From positions 682,001 through 746,000 of the forward strand of contig NZ_LT703003.1 of NCBI RefSeq assembly GCF_900149695.1: a stretch of DNA of 64,000 nt, read 5' to 3'. Below, one piece after another: positions 43,688 through 53,613 of this stretch (its first letter is position 1; each line of letters starts with the position of its first letter). Under the pieces are notes generated by a model. It saw nothing but the letters and a program-made list of their open reading frames with translations, was not told where the DNA came from and did not search any database. Made by a program: the position numbers and the translations under genes. This DNA is from Anderseniella sp. Alg231-50. GTDB taxonomy: Bacteria; Pseudomonadota; Alphaproteobacteria; Rhizobiales; Aestuariivirgaceae.

Positions 43688-44200
43688 TCAGATTCCGTGC
43701 TCCTCCAGGAAAGCCGTTATTGCATCCCGGCAGGTTTCCCAGGCCGGTTCGTGATCCAGCAAGATGTGGTTCCGGCTTTCAAGCGGCACAAACCGGGCAT
43801 TGGGAATACCTATTGCCAGCTCACGGCCCTGGTCGAGTGAGACGCGCTGGTCGTCGTGTGAATGGAACACAATGGTCGGCACTTTCACCTTTGCGAGACT
43901 TTCGCGCACATCGATATCGGCGAAGGCATTCTGGAATCTGACCGCATTTTCCGGTGACGTGCACTGGCGTTGAAACTCATCGAACCACTCCAGGTCTTCG
44001 GGCTTGGCATCTGGCATGAAGGTTTGCGAAAATATGTGGCGGTAAGCGCGATTGCTGGTTCCCCAGCCATGCTTGGTAAGCGTCAGAACTGCTTCGCGCT
44101 TCTCCTTCTCTTCAACCGACGCGCCAATGCGCCAACCGGCCGCATAGCCTGAAACCAGCACCAGGCCCGACACCCGCTCGGGATGTGCACAACCGCCAAA
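43688..44200 (-). pseudogene. alpha/beta hydrolase fragment, N-terminal half missing
   Basis: The C-terminal half of an alpha/beta hydrolase is readable: HPERVSGLVLVSGYAAGW, VKVPTIVFHSHDDQRVSLDQ (acid position) and ESRNHILLDHEPAWE (histidine). The nucleophile elbow and everything before it are absent; upstream the frame runs into the end of another gene. The join GGC-HPERVSGL looks like a deletion between the elbow and the helix after it. It is probably non-functional, though the fragment could still be translated. Confidence 0.7.
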
Positions 44201-44207
44201 GCGGCGT

Positions 44208-44471
44208 TCAGCCTGCCTGTCTGTTGTACAGCACAAATGCTGTCACGACCGGCACTGCGATGGCGGTTGAGGCGTACAGCAGTAACAGCAACCGGTAACT
44301 GATGGGATGCCGCGCAAGCGTCGTTGTCCGCGTTGCCGGTTCGTCGTCCTCTGAACTGCGGCGCAGGTACTCGTTCATGAAACCATTGCGAAAATGATTG
44401 CGCAGTTCATTCACCGCCATCAGCCAGGGTATCCAGAACACGATGAACGGCATTAATTCATTGAAGTCCAT
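44208..44471 (-). CDS. small membrane protein of unknown function
   Basis: An 87-residue protein with hydrophobic segments near both ends (FNELMPFIVFWIPWLMAV and RLLLLLYASTAIAVPVVTAF). AAGGAGGA lies before ATG 44471. It directly abuts the hydrolase fragment, whose missing half would have been here. Function unknown. Confidence 0.65.
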   Translation of the reverse strand: MDFNELMPFIVFWIPWLMAVNELRNHFRNGFMNEYLRRSSEDDEPATRTTTLARHPISYRLLLLLYASTAIAVPVVTAFVLYNRQAG

Positions 44472-44715
44472 GCTGGACAAATCCTCCTTCCCGGGACGGG
44501 GCGAATTCAAGCCACTGCAGTAACCGGCAAGGGGTACATGGAAGCAGGCCCAATTGCCGTTCAACACAACCATACTGACACCGGGTTGTCAGTATGGTTG
44601 TGGTAGTTACGGGTTGGCAGAATCTCCTTGCAACTTGAAAACCTCCGGCAGTTCAATGACGAGATGAACACCGGAGTTGGCAAGGCATGAAAACAAGCCG
44701 GAAAAGGACACTGGA

Positions 44716-45099
44716 ATGATCAAGGGCCGATGTGAGTGCGGAAGCGTGCGCTTTGAAGTGAATGCCGTCAGGCAGACAGTGACCGTCTGTCATTGCAGCC
44801 AGTGCCGCCGGACAAGCGGGCATTTGTGGGCCTCGACACATGCGCCGTTTGACAGCGTCAAATTCACCAGCGACAGCGGTCTTCAATGGTATGCTTCATC
44901 GACGACGGCAAAGCGGGGGTTCTGCAAGACCTGTGGTTCGAGCCTGTTTTATCGAATGAACGACGAGGACGGGATCGGCATCGCCGCCGGTTGTCTGGAA
45001 GACGCTGGAGACATGGCCATGGGCAAGCACATTTTCGTGGCTGACAAAGGCGACTATTACCCGGTGCCTGACGATGCGCCGGTGTTCCGGCAAGGCTGA
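44716..45099 (+). CDS. GFA-family protein (CENP-V/GFA zinc-binding fold)
   Basis: A 127-residue protein with the GFA zinc cysteines in CECGSVRFE, VCHCSQCRRTSG and GFCKTCGSSLFYR. The family was named for glutathione-dependent formaldehyde-activating enzyme, but most members have unknown activity. The ATG at 44716 has AAGGA upstream. No formaldehyde or glutathione gene adjoins it. Confidence 0.88.
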   Translation: MIKGRCECGSVRFEVNAVRQTVTVCHCSQCRRTSGHLWASTHAPFDSVKFTSDSGLQWYASSTTAKRGFCKTCGSSLFYRMNDEDGIGIAAGCLEDAGDMAMGKHIFVADKGDYYPVPDDAPVFRQG

Positions 45100-45214
45100 A
45101 CCCCGGCTGACCCCTTAAAATTTCTGATGCATGGGACAAGTTTTGCTCGTTTGTGCCCGTATCCGGCCCTGTCTATCTTTCGGCCTGGTCATACGGCATC
45201 CGGTCATCGAGGAG

Positions 45215-45598
45215 ATGGAATTGCATCCTGAACAACTGAAAGAAGAACTGCTCGCCTGCTACCAAAGCTATTACGTCGAAGGCTTCAGAACCAATGATGT
45301 TGGTCTGATCGACAAGATTGTCCGCTATCCGATCGCCTACATCAAAAACGGGCAGGTCGAGATGCTGGATGAATACCCTGTCGACCCGGCAAAACTGAAA
45401 GCCGAACTGGGATGGGATCACTCGATCGACTGGTCTTTCGAGGTGTCAGGTGTCAACGACGCCAGCGCACATATGCAGGCGTCAGCCACCAGATGCCGGA
45501 AAGACGGATCTGTCATCGAACGTGTGCACGGGTTTTATGCGTTTACGAAAATTGACGGTGCATGGAAAATGTACGCCATGGCCGACGTGGTTTTTTGA
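45215..45598 (+). CDS. NTF2-like protein of unknown function
   Basis: A 127-residue SnoaL/NTF2-like domain (helix-rich start ELLACYQSYYVEGFRTND, then strands such as VIERVHGFYAFTKIDGAWK). The ATG at 45215 has GAGGAG upstream; a longer frame from 45131 was rejected. Ligand unknown. Confidence 0.7.
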   Translation: MELHPEQLKEELLACYQSYYVEGFRTNDVGLIDKIVRYPIAYIKNGQVEMLDEYPVDPAKLKAELGWDHSIDWSFEVSGVNDASAHMQASATRCRKDGSVIERVHGFYAFTKIDGAWKMYAMADVVF

Positions 45599-45647
45599 TG
45601 GTCGGCATTCCGGCCGGGATCAACTACATACCCATTTGCGAGAAAAC

Positions 45648-45737
45648 TGGCGGAGAGAAAGGGATTCGAACCCTTGATACGGTTACCCGCATACACGCGT
45701 TCCAGGCGTGCGCCTTCAACCACTCGGCCACCTCTCC
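45648..45737 (-). tRNA. tRNA-Ser (GGA)
   Basis: Read on the minus strand, the acceptor begins GGAGAGGTGGCCGAG and ends TCTCTCCGCCA with encoded CCA. The D-loop, T-loop (GGTTCGAATCC) and a long variable arm typical of serine tRNA are present. The anticodon loop CTGGAAC gives GGA. It is 90 bases long, which is normal for tRNA-Ser. Confidence 0.96.
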
Positions 45738-45881
45738 AGCACTGGCGGGAACATACACATAAAGGGATGAAGATCAAGCGGCTGCATCACACAATTGTAA
45801 CCGGCTGATCCACTTGCAAGTTCGCCCGCGTATGCCAACATAGGCAGCAGTGTTTCAGATACACGGAAAAGGATTACGCTC

Positions 45882-46538
45882 ATGTTCGGTTTTGCCCGCA
45901 AGAAGCTCGAGATACCGTCGGCCGCAGACGCCCTTCCCGGCCGCGATACGCCTATCCCGACGTCCGCGAAACATCTGGTCAACGGCAACCCGCTCAAAGG
46001 TCCCTATCCGGCCGGCCACGAGATCGCCTACCTGGCATTCGGCTGCTACTGGGGCTGTGAACGGGTGTTCTGGATCAGGCCGGGCGTGTGGGTGACAGCC
46101 GTCGGCAATATCGGCGGCACAACGCCGAACCCGACATATGATGAGGTCTGTTCCGGCCAGACCGGGCACGCAGAGGCCGTGATGGTCGTGTTCGACCCGA
46201 AGGTCGTTTCCTACGACCAGATCCTCAAATATTTCTGGGAAGCACATGATCCGACGCAAGGCATGCGGCAGGGCAATGACATGGGCACCCAGTACCGGTC
46301 CGGCATTTACTGGGTCGGCGATGCCCAGCGCGATGCCGCACTGGCCTCAAAGGCCGCCTACCAGAAAGCGCTGGACGCTAGGGGCTACGGTTCCATCACC
46401 ACGGAAGTTCGTGAGGCAACCGAGTTCTATTTCGCCGAGAGCTACCACCAGCAATACCTGGCCCAGAACCCGAACGGTTATTGCGGCCTTGCCGGCACCG
46501 GCGTGGCCTGCCCGATCGGGGTCGGCGTCGAGGCATAA
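45882..46538 (+). CDS. msrA: peptide methionine sulfoxide reductase MsrA
   Basis: A 218-residue MsrA. The catalytic cysteine is C55 in [12 protein letters not shown], with a second cysteine three residues later. The conserved [21 protein letters not shown] block follows, and the recycling cysteines lie near the end ([13 protein letters not shown]). It reduces methionine-S-sulfoxide in proteins, using thioredoxin. It is monocistronic, followed by the repeat region. Confidence 0.96.
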   Translation: MFGFARKKLEIPSAADALPGRDTPIPTSAKHLVNGNPLKGPYPAGHEIAYLAFGCYWGCERVFWIRPGVWVTAVGNIGGTTPNPTYDEVCSGQTGHAEAVMVVFDPKVVSYDQILKYFWEAHDPTQGMRQGNDMGTQYRSGIYWVGDAQRDAALASKAAYQKALDARGYGSITTEVREATEFYFAESYHQQYLAQNPNGYCGLAGTGVACPIGVGVEA

Positions 46539-46547
46539 GGTTTGTAT

Positions 46548-46674
46548 CGCTCACGCAAGCAGCCTTCGGCTGCGCTCCGCTGGGGCGGGCTTCGCGCGGC
46601 GGCCGGTCGGCCTTGCCTTGGCACTACATGCCTCGGAGGAGTTCATCACAACGGTTGTTCGGGTGCGGAGAACG
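46548..46674 (+). repeat. dispersed intergenic repeat, copy 1
   Basis: An element of about 127 bases that begins CGCTCACGCAAGCAGCC, contains the hairpin GCAGCC-TTC-GGCTGC and the segment CGGCCGGTCGGCCTTGCC, and ends GGAGAACG. A second copy follows in the same orientation at 46688, and a further copy lies inverted at 51492-51622. It is non-coding. Confidence 0.85.
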
Positions 46675-46687
46675 AGGTGTTCTATTC

Positions 46688-46816
46688 CGCTCACGCCAGC
46701 AGCCTGTCGGCTGCGCTCCGCTGGGGCGCACTCCGTGCGACGGCCGGTCGGCCTTGCCTCAGCACTTTCGTGCTTCGGAGGAACTCATCACAACGGTTGT
46801 TCAAGGTCGGAGAACG
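46688..46816 (+). repeat. dispersed intergenic repeat, copy 2
   Basis: A near-copy of the element at 46548, starting CGCTCACGCCAGCAGCC and ending GGTCGGAGAACGG. It is in tandem with copy 1, 13 bases apart. The two copies together fill the gap between msrA and pheT. Confidence 0.85.
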
Positions 46817-46850
46817 GCCCGCCGAAGGCGGATAGGCTGTTCGACCAGCA

Positions 46851-46875
46851 AAAATAAGCAGCCGTCAGGCTGCTT
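46851..46875 (-). terminator. terminator after pheT, partly made of the repeat
   Basis: Read on the minus strand, AAGCAGCC-TGAC-GGCTGCTT forms an 8-bp hairpin followed by ATTTTT. It lies just beyond the pheT stop. The adjoining bases up to 46884 match the inverted end of the dispersed repeat (AAGCAGCC next to GCTTGCGTGAGCG). Confidence 0.8.
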
Positions 46876-46900
46876 GCGTGAGCGAAATCCCTTAAACAAG

Positions 46901-49303
46901 CTACCCCCTCAGGGTAGCCCCGGTTGCCTTGGTGACACCGGCAACGATTGCCTTGGACACGGTGTCGATCTCTTCGTCGGTCAGGGTCTTGTCCCTGGGC
47001 TGGAGCGTGACCTCGATGGCCAGCGAGCGCTTGCCCTCGCCGAGATTGCCGCCTTCAAACACGTCGAACACCGAGACATCCGACACCAGGGCTTTCTCGG
47101 CCCCGCGCGCGGCGCGCAGCAGCTTGTCTGCCGGTACATCGGCGTCGATGACAAAGGCGAAATCGCGTTTCACCGGCAAAAGGTCCGATGCGTTCATCGG
47201 CGGACGCGCGGCCTGGGACGATTTGGGCTCGGGGATGGCGTCGATGTTCGTCTCAAATGCCACCAGAGGGCCCTTTACGTCCATGGCATCAAGCACGCGC
47301 GGATGCACTTCGCCGAACCAGCCGAGCTGGTTCTTCGGCCCCAGTTGAACCGTGCCGGACCTGCCGGGATGAAACCAGGACGGCGCACCGTGCACGACCT
47401 GGACGCTGGCAACCGGCGCGCCTGCCACGGCAAGAGCGGCCACAAGGTCAGCCTTGGCATCGAATGCATCGACATTGCGCGCCTTCTCGCCCCAGTGCCG
47501 CGGGCCGGTCTGGCCGCGCCGGACACCTGATGCCCGCAGGGTCTCGTCTTCAGGCTGGTCACCGGCATAGACCTGGCCCACCTCAAACAGGCCGACCTGG
47601 GCCTGGCCACGGTCGACATTGCGGCCGGTGGCAGCCACCAGGTTTGGGATCAGCGACGGCCGCATGTCGGACAATTCGACCGAGATCGGATTGGCCAGTT
47701 TCAGTTCCGGCTGACCGCCGCCGAACAGGTCTGCCTGGGCTGCGGGCAGGAACGACCAGGTCACTGCCTCGTTCAGGCCGCGACCGGCCAGCGCCCGGCG
47801 TGCCGCCAGCATGCGTTTCTGGCGCGTGGTCAGAACCGGTTTGGCAACGGCATGGGCGCGCTGCATCGGCTCGGACTGCACCTGGTCCAGGCCGTAGATA
47901 CGGCACACTTCTTCAACCAGGTCGGCCTCGCCATGGACATCCGGACGCCATGTCGGCACCGAACATGACAGCACATCGCCATTGTCGGTGACACCGAAAC
48001 CGAGCGCGGTGAGAATTTCCACCTGCCGGGCTTCCGGCACATCGATACCGCCGAGCGACCTGACCCTGGACTTGCGCAGGTCGTAAGCCCGGGTGTTCAG
48101 GGGGGCAGCGCCGGCGATCACCAGTTCGGACGGTTCACCGCCACACAGGTCCATGATCATCCGGGTGGCAAGCTGGGCGCCGGCCTCCACAAAGGCCGGA
48201 TCCACGCCGCGTTCAAAACGATAGCGTGCATCGGTGATCACATTGAGCTTGCGGCCGGTGGCAGCAGTGCGAACCGGGTCGAAGAAGGCTGCTTCGATGA
48301 ACACGTTTTCGGTGTCCTCGCCACAACCGGATACCTCGCCGCCAATGATGCCGGCTATGCCTTCTGCGCCGTTGTCATCGGCGATCACCGTCATGGTCTC
48401 GTCCAGCGTGTATTCCTTGCCGTCGAGCGCCGTGAGTGTTTCACCCGGCTTTGCCATGCGGGCATGCACGGTGCCGTGCACCTTGTCCGCATCAAACACA
48501 TGCAGCGGACGGCCGAAACCGAAAGTGATGTAGTTGGTGATATCGACCAGCGCGGAAATCGGGCGCAGGCCGATGGCCATCAACCAGCGCTGCAGCCAGT
48601 CCGGAGACGGGCCGTTCTTCACGCCCTTGATGTGGCGGCCGACAAACATCGAACACGGCATCGGGTCTTCATCGGCGAACCGCAGATCAACACCGATGGG
48701 AGATTTGTAGGTGCCAGCAATTTCCGGCACGTCCAGCGGTTTCAACCTGCCGAGGCCCTTTGCCGCCAGGTCACGTGCAATGCCGTAGACACCCAGCGCA
48801 TCGGGCCGGTTCGGTGTTATGGCAACATCGATTACCGGATCATCAAGACCCAGCGCCTCGGCGGCGCTCATGCCGATGGGGAAATCTTCCGCCAGATCGA
48901 TGATGCCGTCGTGTGAATCGGAAATCATCAGCTCGCGCTCCGAACACAGCATGCCGGCGCTTTCAACTCCACGAATGGTGCCGACTTCAAGGTCGACACC
49001 GGTGCCGGGCACGTGGGTGCCGGGACCCGCGAACACGCCGACCAGACCGGTGCGGGCATTGGGCGCACCGCACACCACCTGAACCAGGCCGCCCGCGGTT
49101 TCAACATCGCATACCCGCAAGCGGTCCGCATTGGGGTGCTGGCGGGCCTCTTTCACCTTGCAGATGGTGAACTCCGCCAATGCCCTGGTGCGGTCCTCGA
49201 CGCCTTCGACCTCAAGGCCCACGCCGACGAGGCCATCGCAGATTTCATCGATGGTGGCGTCGGTGTCGAGATGCTGTTTGAGCCATTTCAGAGTGAACTT
49301 CAT
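46901..49303 (-). CDS. pheT: phenylalanine--tRNA ligase beta subunit
   Basis: An 800-residue PheT. The start [19 protein letters not shown] is the family opening. The tRNA-binding (EMAP-like) region follows ([20 protein letters not shown]), then the B3/B4 editing region, B5 and the C-terminal anticodon-binding domain ([15 protein letters not shown]). It forms the alpha2-beta2 enzyme with PheS that charges tRNA-Phe and edits tyrosine. The ATG overlaps the pheS stop by four bases. Confidence 0.98.
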   Translation of the reverse strand: MKFTLKWLKQHLDTDATIDEICDGLVGVGLEVEGVEDRTRALAEFTICKVKEARQHPNADRLRVCDVETAGGLVQVVCGAPNARTGLVGVFAGPGTHVPGTGVDLEVGTIRGVESAGMLCSERELMISDSHDGIIDLAEDFPIGMSAAEALGLDDPVIDVAITPNRPDALGVYGIARDLAAKGLGRLKPLDVPEIAGTYKSPIGVDLRFADEDPMPCSMFVGRHIKGVKNGPSPDWLQRWLMAIGLRPISALVDITNYITFGFGRPLHVFDADKVHGTVHARMAKPGETLTALDGKEYTLDETMTVIADDNGAEGIAGIIGGEVSGCGEDTENVFIEAAFFDPVRTAATGRKLNVITDARYRFERGVDPAFVEAGAQLATRMIMDLCGGEPSELVIAGAAPLNTRAYDLRKSRVRSLGGIDVPEARQVEILTALGFGVTDNGDVLSCSVPTWRPDVHGEADLVEEVCRIYGLDQVQSEPMQRAHAVAKPVLTTRQKRMLAARRALAGRGLNEAVTWSFLPAAQADLFGGGQPELKLANPISVELSDMRPSLIPNLVAATGRNVDRGQAQVGLFEVGQVYAGDQPEDETLRASGVRRGQTGPRHWGEKARNVDAFDAKADLVAALAVAGAPVASVQVVHGAPSWFHPGRSGTVQLGPKNQLGWFGEVHPRVLDAMDVKGPLVAFETNIDAIPEPKSSQAARPPMNASDLLPVKRDFAFVIDADVPADKLLRAARGAEKALVSDVSVFDVFEGGNLGEGKRSLAIEVTLQPRDKTLTDEEIDTVSKAIVAGVTKATGATLRG

Positions 49304-50373
49304 GACAGTCCTCCTGCCAGTGTCGGCACGTTGAGCGAACGGAAGCCATAGTGCCTCAGCCACCTGAGGTCGGCCTCGAAGAACGCCCTGAGATCAGGAA
49401 TGCCGTATTTCAGCATGGCCAGCCGGTCGATACCCATGCCGAAGGCGAAACCCTGAACCTTTTCCGGATCCAGGCCACCGGCCCGAATGACGTTGGGATG
49501 CACCATGCCGGACCCGAGAATCTCCAGCCAGCTGTCGCCGACACCGACCTTCACCTGGCCTTTTTCCCAGGAACAGTTGATGTCCACTTCCATGCTCGGT
49601 TCGGTGAACGGGAAGTGCGAGGCGCGGAAGCGCATCTTTACCGCATCGACCTCGAAGAACGCCTTGCAGAATTCTTCAAGGCACCATTTCAGATGTCCCA
49701 GATGGGTCTTGTCATCGAGCACCAGGCCTTCGACCTGATGGAACATCGGGGTGTGGGTCTGATCTGAATCACACCGGTAGGTGCGGCCCGGTGCAATGAT
49801 GCGGATCGGCGTTTCGCTTTCCTGCATGGTGCGGATCTGCACCGGTGATGTGTGGGTGCGCAGCACCATGCGCGAACCGTCTTCTTTCGGGTTGAAGTAG
49901 AAGGTGTCGTGCTCCTGGCGGGCCGGGTGATCATCGGGGATGTTCAGGGCCCCGAAATTATACCAGTCGGTTTCGATATGCGGGCCCTCGGCCACGGAAA
50001 AACCCATGTCACCGAAGATCTGGGTGATCTCCTCCCAGACCTGGGAAACCGGATGCACCGAGCCCTGCATTTCCGGGCGTACCGGCAATGTCACGTCGAC
50101 GAACTCCGTCGCCAGGCGGGCTTCAAGGCCGGCTTCCTTCAACGAGGCTGAGCGGGACGCGATTGCTGCGGCCACCTTGTCCTTGAGCGCGTTCAGGGCC
50201 TGGCCTGCCTGTTTGCGCTCGTCAGGTGACATGGCGCCAAGCGTTTTCATGCGCTCGGATATGGCGCCCTTCTTGCCCAGCGCCGACACTCGCACGGTGT
50301 CCAGCGTTGCCTCGTCGTGCGCAGCCTCAACGGCGCCCACTAATTGGCTTTCCAGTTCTGCCAGTTCGGTCAT
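49300..50373 (-). CDS. pheS: phenylalanine--tRNA ligase alpha subunit
   Basis: A 357-residue PheS with an N-terminal coiled coil and the class II catalytic core (motif 2 region [20 protein letters not shown], motif 3 [16 protein letters not shown]). The ATG at 50373 ([11 protein letters not shown]) was chosen over 50385 by comparison with the usual family start. It is upstream of pheT and downstream of rplT on the same strand, the common bacterial order. Confidence 0.97.
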   Translation of the reverse strand: MTELAELESQLVGAVEAAHDEATLDTVRVSALGKKGAISERMKTLGAMSPDERKQAGQALNALKDKVAAAIASRSASLKEAGLEARLATEFVDVTLPVRPEMQGSVHPVSQVWEEITQIFGDMGFSVAEGPHIETDWYNFGALNIPDDHPARQEHDTFYFNPKEDGSRMVLRTHTSPVQIRTMQESETPIRIIAPGRTYRCDSDQTHTPMFHQVEGLVLDDKTHLGHLKWCLEEFCKAFFEVDAVKMRFRASHFPFTEPSMEVDINCSWEKGQVKVGVGDSWLEILGSGMVHPNVIRAGGLDPEKVQGFAFGMGIDRLAMLKYGIPDLRAFFEADLRWLRHYGFRSLNVPTLAGGLS

Positions 50374-50406
50374 GGTGAAACCCATTGGTCATTTTCAGAA
50401 ACAACA

Positions 50407-50453
50407 AAGCCGGACTTATCGCGCAATACTCTTGCGACAACAATGCCCGGCTT
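50407..50453 (-). promoter_or_regulatory. hairpin between rplT and pheS (possible attenuator)
   Basis: An outer stem of AAGCCGG (50407-50413) with CCGGCTT (50447-50453) encloses an inner stem CGCAA/TTGCG (50422-50426, 50432-50436). On the minus strand the outer stem is followed by a T-rich stretch. It could be a partial terminator or attenuator ahead of pheST; no Phe-rich leader peptide was identified. Confidence 0.4.
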
Positions 50454-50492
50454 CAACTCGGTGTGTGTGTAGTCAGATAGCAGCGTTAAGAC

Positions 50493-50846
50493 TTACAGCG
50501 CAGCTTTTGCCTTTTCGACCAACGCCTTGAATGCGTCTGGTTCGCGTACGGCAATATCGGACAGGACTTTACGGTCGACTTCGACACCGGCTTTGCCGAG
50601 GCCCTCGATAAATCGGCCATAGGTCATGCCCAGTTCACGGCATGCAGCGTTGATGCGCTGGATCCACAATGAACGGAAATTACGCTTCTTGCGACGCCTG
50701 TCGCGATAAGCGTACTGACCTGCCTTTTCCACGGCCTGGACGGCAGCGCGGAACACATTTTTGCGGCGGCCGTAATAACCTTTGGCTGCCTTGACGACTT
50801 TGCGGTGACGCGCATGAGCGGTCACACCACGTTTAACTCGTGCCAT
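50493..50846 (-). CDS. rplT: 50S ribosomal protein L20
   Basis: A 117-residue L20 with the conserved start [20 protein letters not shown] and the block [20 protein letters not shown]. It is a primary 23S rRNA-binding assembly protein. It lies 24 bases after rpmI on the same strand. Confidence 0.99.
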   Translation of the reverse strand: MARVKRGVTAHARHRKVVKAAKGYYGRRKNVFRAAVQAVEKAGQYAYRDRRRKKRNFRSLWIQRINAACRELGMTYGRFIEGLGKAGVEVDRKVLSDIAVREPDAFKALVEKAKAAL

Positions 50847-50870
50847 TTTGGGGTAACTCCTTGCGTACCG

Positions 50871-51068
50871 TTAGCGGTTGGGCATAAAGCCCTTGATGAT
50901 CCTTGCGTCCGACTCCGTGAGGATTGTCGTCCCGCGCTGATTGCGGATGAACTTGTTCGACCGCTTGATCATGCCATGGCGCTTACCGGCCTGAGCCGAT
51001 TTCACCTTGCCGCTTGCGGTGAAGCTGAAACGCTTCTTGCAAGACGCTTTCGTCTTCATTTTGGGCAT
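50871..51068 (-). CDS. rpmI: 50S ribosomal protein L35
   Basis: A 65-residue L35 ([40 protein letters not shown]). It is the first gene of this ribosomal/tRNA-synthetase unit in the window; infC is not seen next to it, and the upstream gap is filled by repeats. Confidence 0.98.
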   Translation of the reverse strand: MPKMKTKASCKKRFSFTASGKVKSAQAGKRHGMIKRSNKFIRNQRGTTILTESDARIIKGFMPNR

Positions 51069-51126
51069 TTTGCTGTCTCCATTTTGCTCACGACAATGTT
51101 CATCCGGTTCGCAAACCCAAGCTGAG

Positions 51127-51165
51127 CGCGCACTTCATGCGCTGGCCGATCGGCCTTGCCCTGCT
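51127..51165. repeat. degenerate partial copy of the dispersed repeat
   Basis: GCGCACTTCATGCG followed by GGCCGATCGGCCTTGCC resembles the inner part of the ~130 bp repeat (GCGCACTTCGTGCG and GGCCGGTCGGCCTTGCC). Only this core is recognisable. Confidence 0.55.
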
Positions 51166-51336
51166 TCGCTCGCGACGTGATGAGCCTGTCGTTTGAGCCT
51201 GTTTTTAAGCATTTAAACCGCCACGGCAGCCCACACTGGCCGGGCGGTTCGTTCAAACGAGGTGGCTTATAACCGCGATGGAGCCACTTGGCAACACCTT
51301 CGGCCGCCTGCGCAAGCAGCCTGGTTTGTTTTGTTC

Positions 51337-51380
51337 CGCTCACGCAAGCAGCCTTCGGCTGCGCTCCGCCAGGGCGGGCC
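51337..51380 (+). repeat. dispersed repeat, partial copy 3
   Basis: It matches the first ~40 bases of the element (CGCTCACGCAAGCAGCC, then GGCTGCGCTCCGC) and diverges afterwards into a G/C-rich palindromic stretch (GGCCCGAGGCCCGGTCGGGCC region). Confidence 0.75.
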
Positions 51381-51491
51381 TGACCGGCCCGAGGCCCGGT
51401 CGGGCCTAGTTGGGGTTCAACATCTAGGTAGGTGCAAGTGGTTACTCATTATTCCGGTCGAACAGCTTTACTCAGCACTGCGTGCTTCGCG

Positions 51492-51622
51492 CCGTTCTCC
51501 GACCCCGAACAATAGTAGTGATGAGCTCCAATCCGAAGCACGCAAGTGCTGAGGCAAGGCCGACCGGCCGTCGCACGAAGTGCGCCCTAGCGGAGCGCAG
51601 CCGAAGGCTGCTTGCGTGAGCG
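51492..51622 (-). repeat. dispersed repeat, copy 4 (inverted)
   Basis: On the minus strand this is a full copy of the element: CGCTCACGCAAGCAGCC, GGCTGCGCTCCGCTAGGGC, the CGGCCGGTCGGCCTTGCC core and GGTCGGAGAACGG at the end. It faces copy 3 and adjoins the antiporter stop, so its hairpin may serve as that gene's terminator. Confidence 0.85.
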
Positions 51623-51625
51623 ATA

Positions 51626-52876
51626 TCAAAGCATTTCCGGTTCACGACCCACGCGCCTCGCGAGAGGTGCAACCGTCAGTCCCTGTACAATGATCGAGAA
51701 CAGCACGACCAGGTAGGTCGCGGTCAGGATTTCAGGTTTCCATTCGCTGGCCGGCAGTGAAAGCGCCAGGGCCACCGAGATGCCTCCCTTCAGGCCACCC
51801 CAGGTCATGATCGGCACCACACCTTTCGAATACCCCCTGAACGGCGATACAACCGCTATGGGGATGGCCACGGCGACAAGTCGGCCGACAAGCGCCAGTC
51901 CGATGGCCGCCAGCCCGGTCGTCATGGTGTCCCAGTTGAATGTAATGGCAAAAATCTCCACCCCGATAAGCAGGAACAGCACTGCATTGAGCATTTCGTC
52001 AATCAGGGTCCAGAATGCGTTCAGGTGTTGCCGGGTTTGTTCCGACATGCCGTATTTGACGCCGGTATTGCCGATAAACAACCCGGCCACCACCGCCATG
52101 ATCGGACCCGATACGTGCAGTGCGACGGCCAGTTCATAACCGCCAAACGCCAGGCCGAGTGACAGCAGTATTTCCAGCGGGTAATCATCAATGCGCTTCA
52201 TCACCTGAAACACACACCAGCCAAGCACCGCACCCAGGAGCACGCCACCGAGCACTTCCTTGGCAAAGAAGCCCGCCACGCCGGTAATGCTTGCATCTGC
52301 GTGTACGCCTGCCACCGGAAACGCCAGCCCGGCGAGCAGCAAAAACGCAACGTAGCCGACACCGTCGTTGAACAGGCTCTCGCCGGCAATCTTGGTTTCA
52401 AGGGATTTGGGCAGCTCGGCCTGCCGCAGAACACCGAGAACCGCGACCGGATCCGTGGGCGAAATCAGCGCGCCAAACACCAGGGCCGCCAATAGCGGCA
52501 TGGCGGTAAGCCAGTAAAAGCCAACCCCGACGACGAGGGTTGAAAGGGCAACCCCCAATGTCGCCATCAAGACGATCACCCATGCTTCATTGCGCAGATC
52601 GTCAATGTTAACGTGCAGGGCGCCTGCAAACAGCAAGAGACCCAGCATGCCTTCCAGCAGGGCTTGCGAAAATTCGATTTCCGCCACAAAGGCGGTGATG
52701 GCCTCGGCAATGCTGAGAACCGGAAACAAGGCTTCCAGGCCAAGCACCGACAACGATGCCAGAAACGCCACGACCAGAATACCGATGGCTGACGGTAGTT
52801 TGAAGAACAGGTAATTGATGGCCCCAAAGGCACCGGCAAAGACAATCAACAGTGCCGTGATCTGCAAGGTATTCAT
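51626..52876 (-). CDS. CPA1-family Na+/H+ antiporter
   Basis: A 416-residue polytopic membrane protein with about twelve segments and the cation:proton antiporter signatures LISPTDPVAVLGVL and ESLFNDGVGYVAF, which carry the ion-binding Asp residues. It resembles NhaP-type exchangers of the inner membrane. It is monocistronic. The stop lies four bases from the inverted repeat copy 4. Confidence 0.9.
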   Translation of the reverse strand: MNTLQITALLIVFAGAFGAINYLFFKLPSAIGILVVAFLASLSVLGLEALFPVLSIAEAITAFVAEIEFSQALLEGMLGLLLFAGALHVNIDDLRNEAWVIVLMATLGVALSTLVVGVGFYWLTAMPLLAALVFGALISPTDPVAVLGVLRQAELPKSLETKIAGESLFNDGVGYVAFLLLAGLAFPVAGVHADASITGVAGFFAKEVLGGVLLGAVLGWCVFQVMKRIDDYPLEILLSLGLAFGGYELAVALHVSGPIMAVVAGLFIGNTGVKYGMSEQTRQHLNAFWTLIDEMLNAVLFLLIGVEIFAITFNWDTMTTGLAAIGLALVGRLVAVAIPIAVVSPFRGYSKGVVPIMTWGGLKGGISVALALSLPASEWKPEILTATYLVVLFSIIVQGLTVAPLARRVGREPEML

Positions 52877-52992
52877 GTTTGTGGCGCCCCTGTTACCGAA
52901 AATCCGGTCGAACCGGATGAAATGACCATTTCACAGCTACAACAACCACAATGCAGAAGGAAACCCTGCCGGTCCACCCGGCCGGAATAACA

Positions 52993-53020
52993 AACGCCGC
53001 CGGATCACTCCGGCGGCGTT
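52993..53020 (-). terminator. terminator hairpin after the 53045 gene
   Basis: A perfect 12-bp stem, AACGCCGCCGGA with TCCGGCGGCGTT, and a 4-base loop. On the minus strand a short T-rich tract (TTTGTTATT) overlaps its end. It ends transcription of the small basic exported protein gene. Confidence 0.75.
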
Positions 53021-53044
53021 GCCAAACGTTCAGTTGCAACCGGG

Positions 53045-53431
53045 CTAGCAGTCACGGTTCTCGACACATCTGTACCACCTGCGGGTTTCCCAGCCATGGC
53101 GACGCGCGCAGCGCCGCTCGATACGGCGACATGCCCTGTATTCCTCGCGCTCGCGTGCCGCGGCTGCCACAGCGCCAATGGCTATCGCGCCTGCCGTCAG
53201 CCCCAGGCCGATGCCCAGATTGCGCCTTCTGTTGCGCTTGCGCCGGTTGCGCCGGATGCGGTTGCGCGCCCTGCGCTGCTTCTTTGCAACCTTGTAGCTG
53301 CCGTCCGCTGCAGGTGCCGCAATTGGTGCCTTCACGGCAACTCCCGGCGCTATGGCTGCCGCAGATGCGATCTGCGAGCCGGCCATCAGCATCAGCGCTG
53401 TCGCTGAGACGGCAAACAATTTCCTGACCAA
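53045..53431 (-). CDS. small basic exported protein, paralogue A
   Basis: A 128-residue protein with a signal peptide (LFAVSATALMLMAGSQIASA), a strongly basic middle (KKQRRARNRIRRNRRKRNRR), a hydrophobic Gly/Ala stretch, and the C-terminal motif RRIERRCARRHGWETRRW with flanking cysteines. It shares signal, middle and end with the next gene. The family is unknown to me. Confidence 0.75.
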   Translation of the reverse strand: MVRKLFAVSATALMLMAGSQIASAAAIAPGVAVKAPIAAPAADGSYKVAKKQRRARNRIRRNRRKRNRRRNLGIGLGLTAGAIAIGAVAAAAREREEYRACRRIERRCARRHGWETRRWYRCVENRDC

Positions 53432-53613
53432 TTTCAGACTCCTGTCCTTAGATTGTATCTATTGCACATGGCGGGCTGTGAACATCACGTCCAAGCACCT
53501 GCCAGTACCGATTCTGCGGCGCAAACTAGGTGCAAAACGACACCAAGTACATGTCAAAAAACAGCGCACCCGGACTGATCCGGCAACGCAATGTCTGATC
53601 GGCAGAATTTGAT

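Noticed and set aside
45648-46884. tRNA-anchored genomic island
   Set aside because: No integrase, no duplicated tRNA end and no composition shift were seen after tRNA-Ser; the repeats there are also found elsewhere in gaps.
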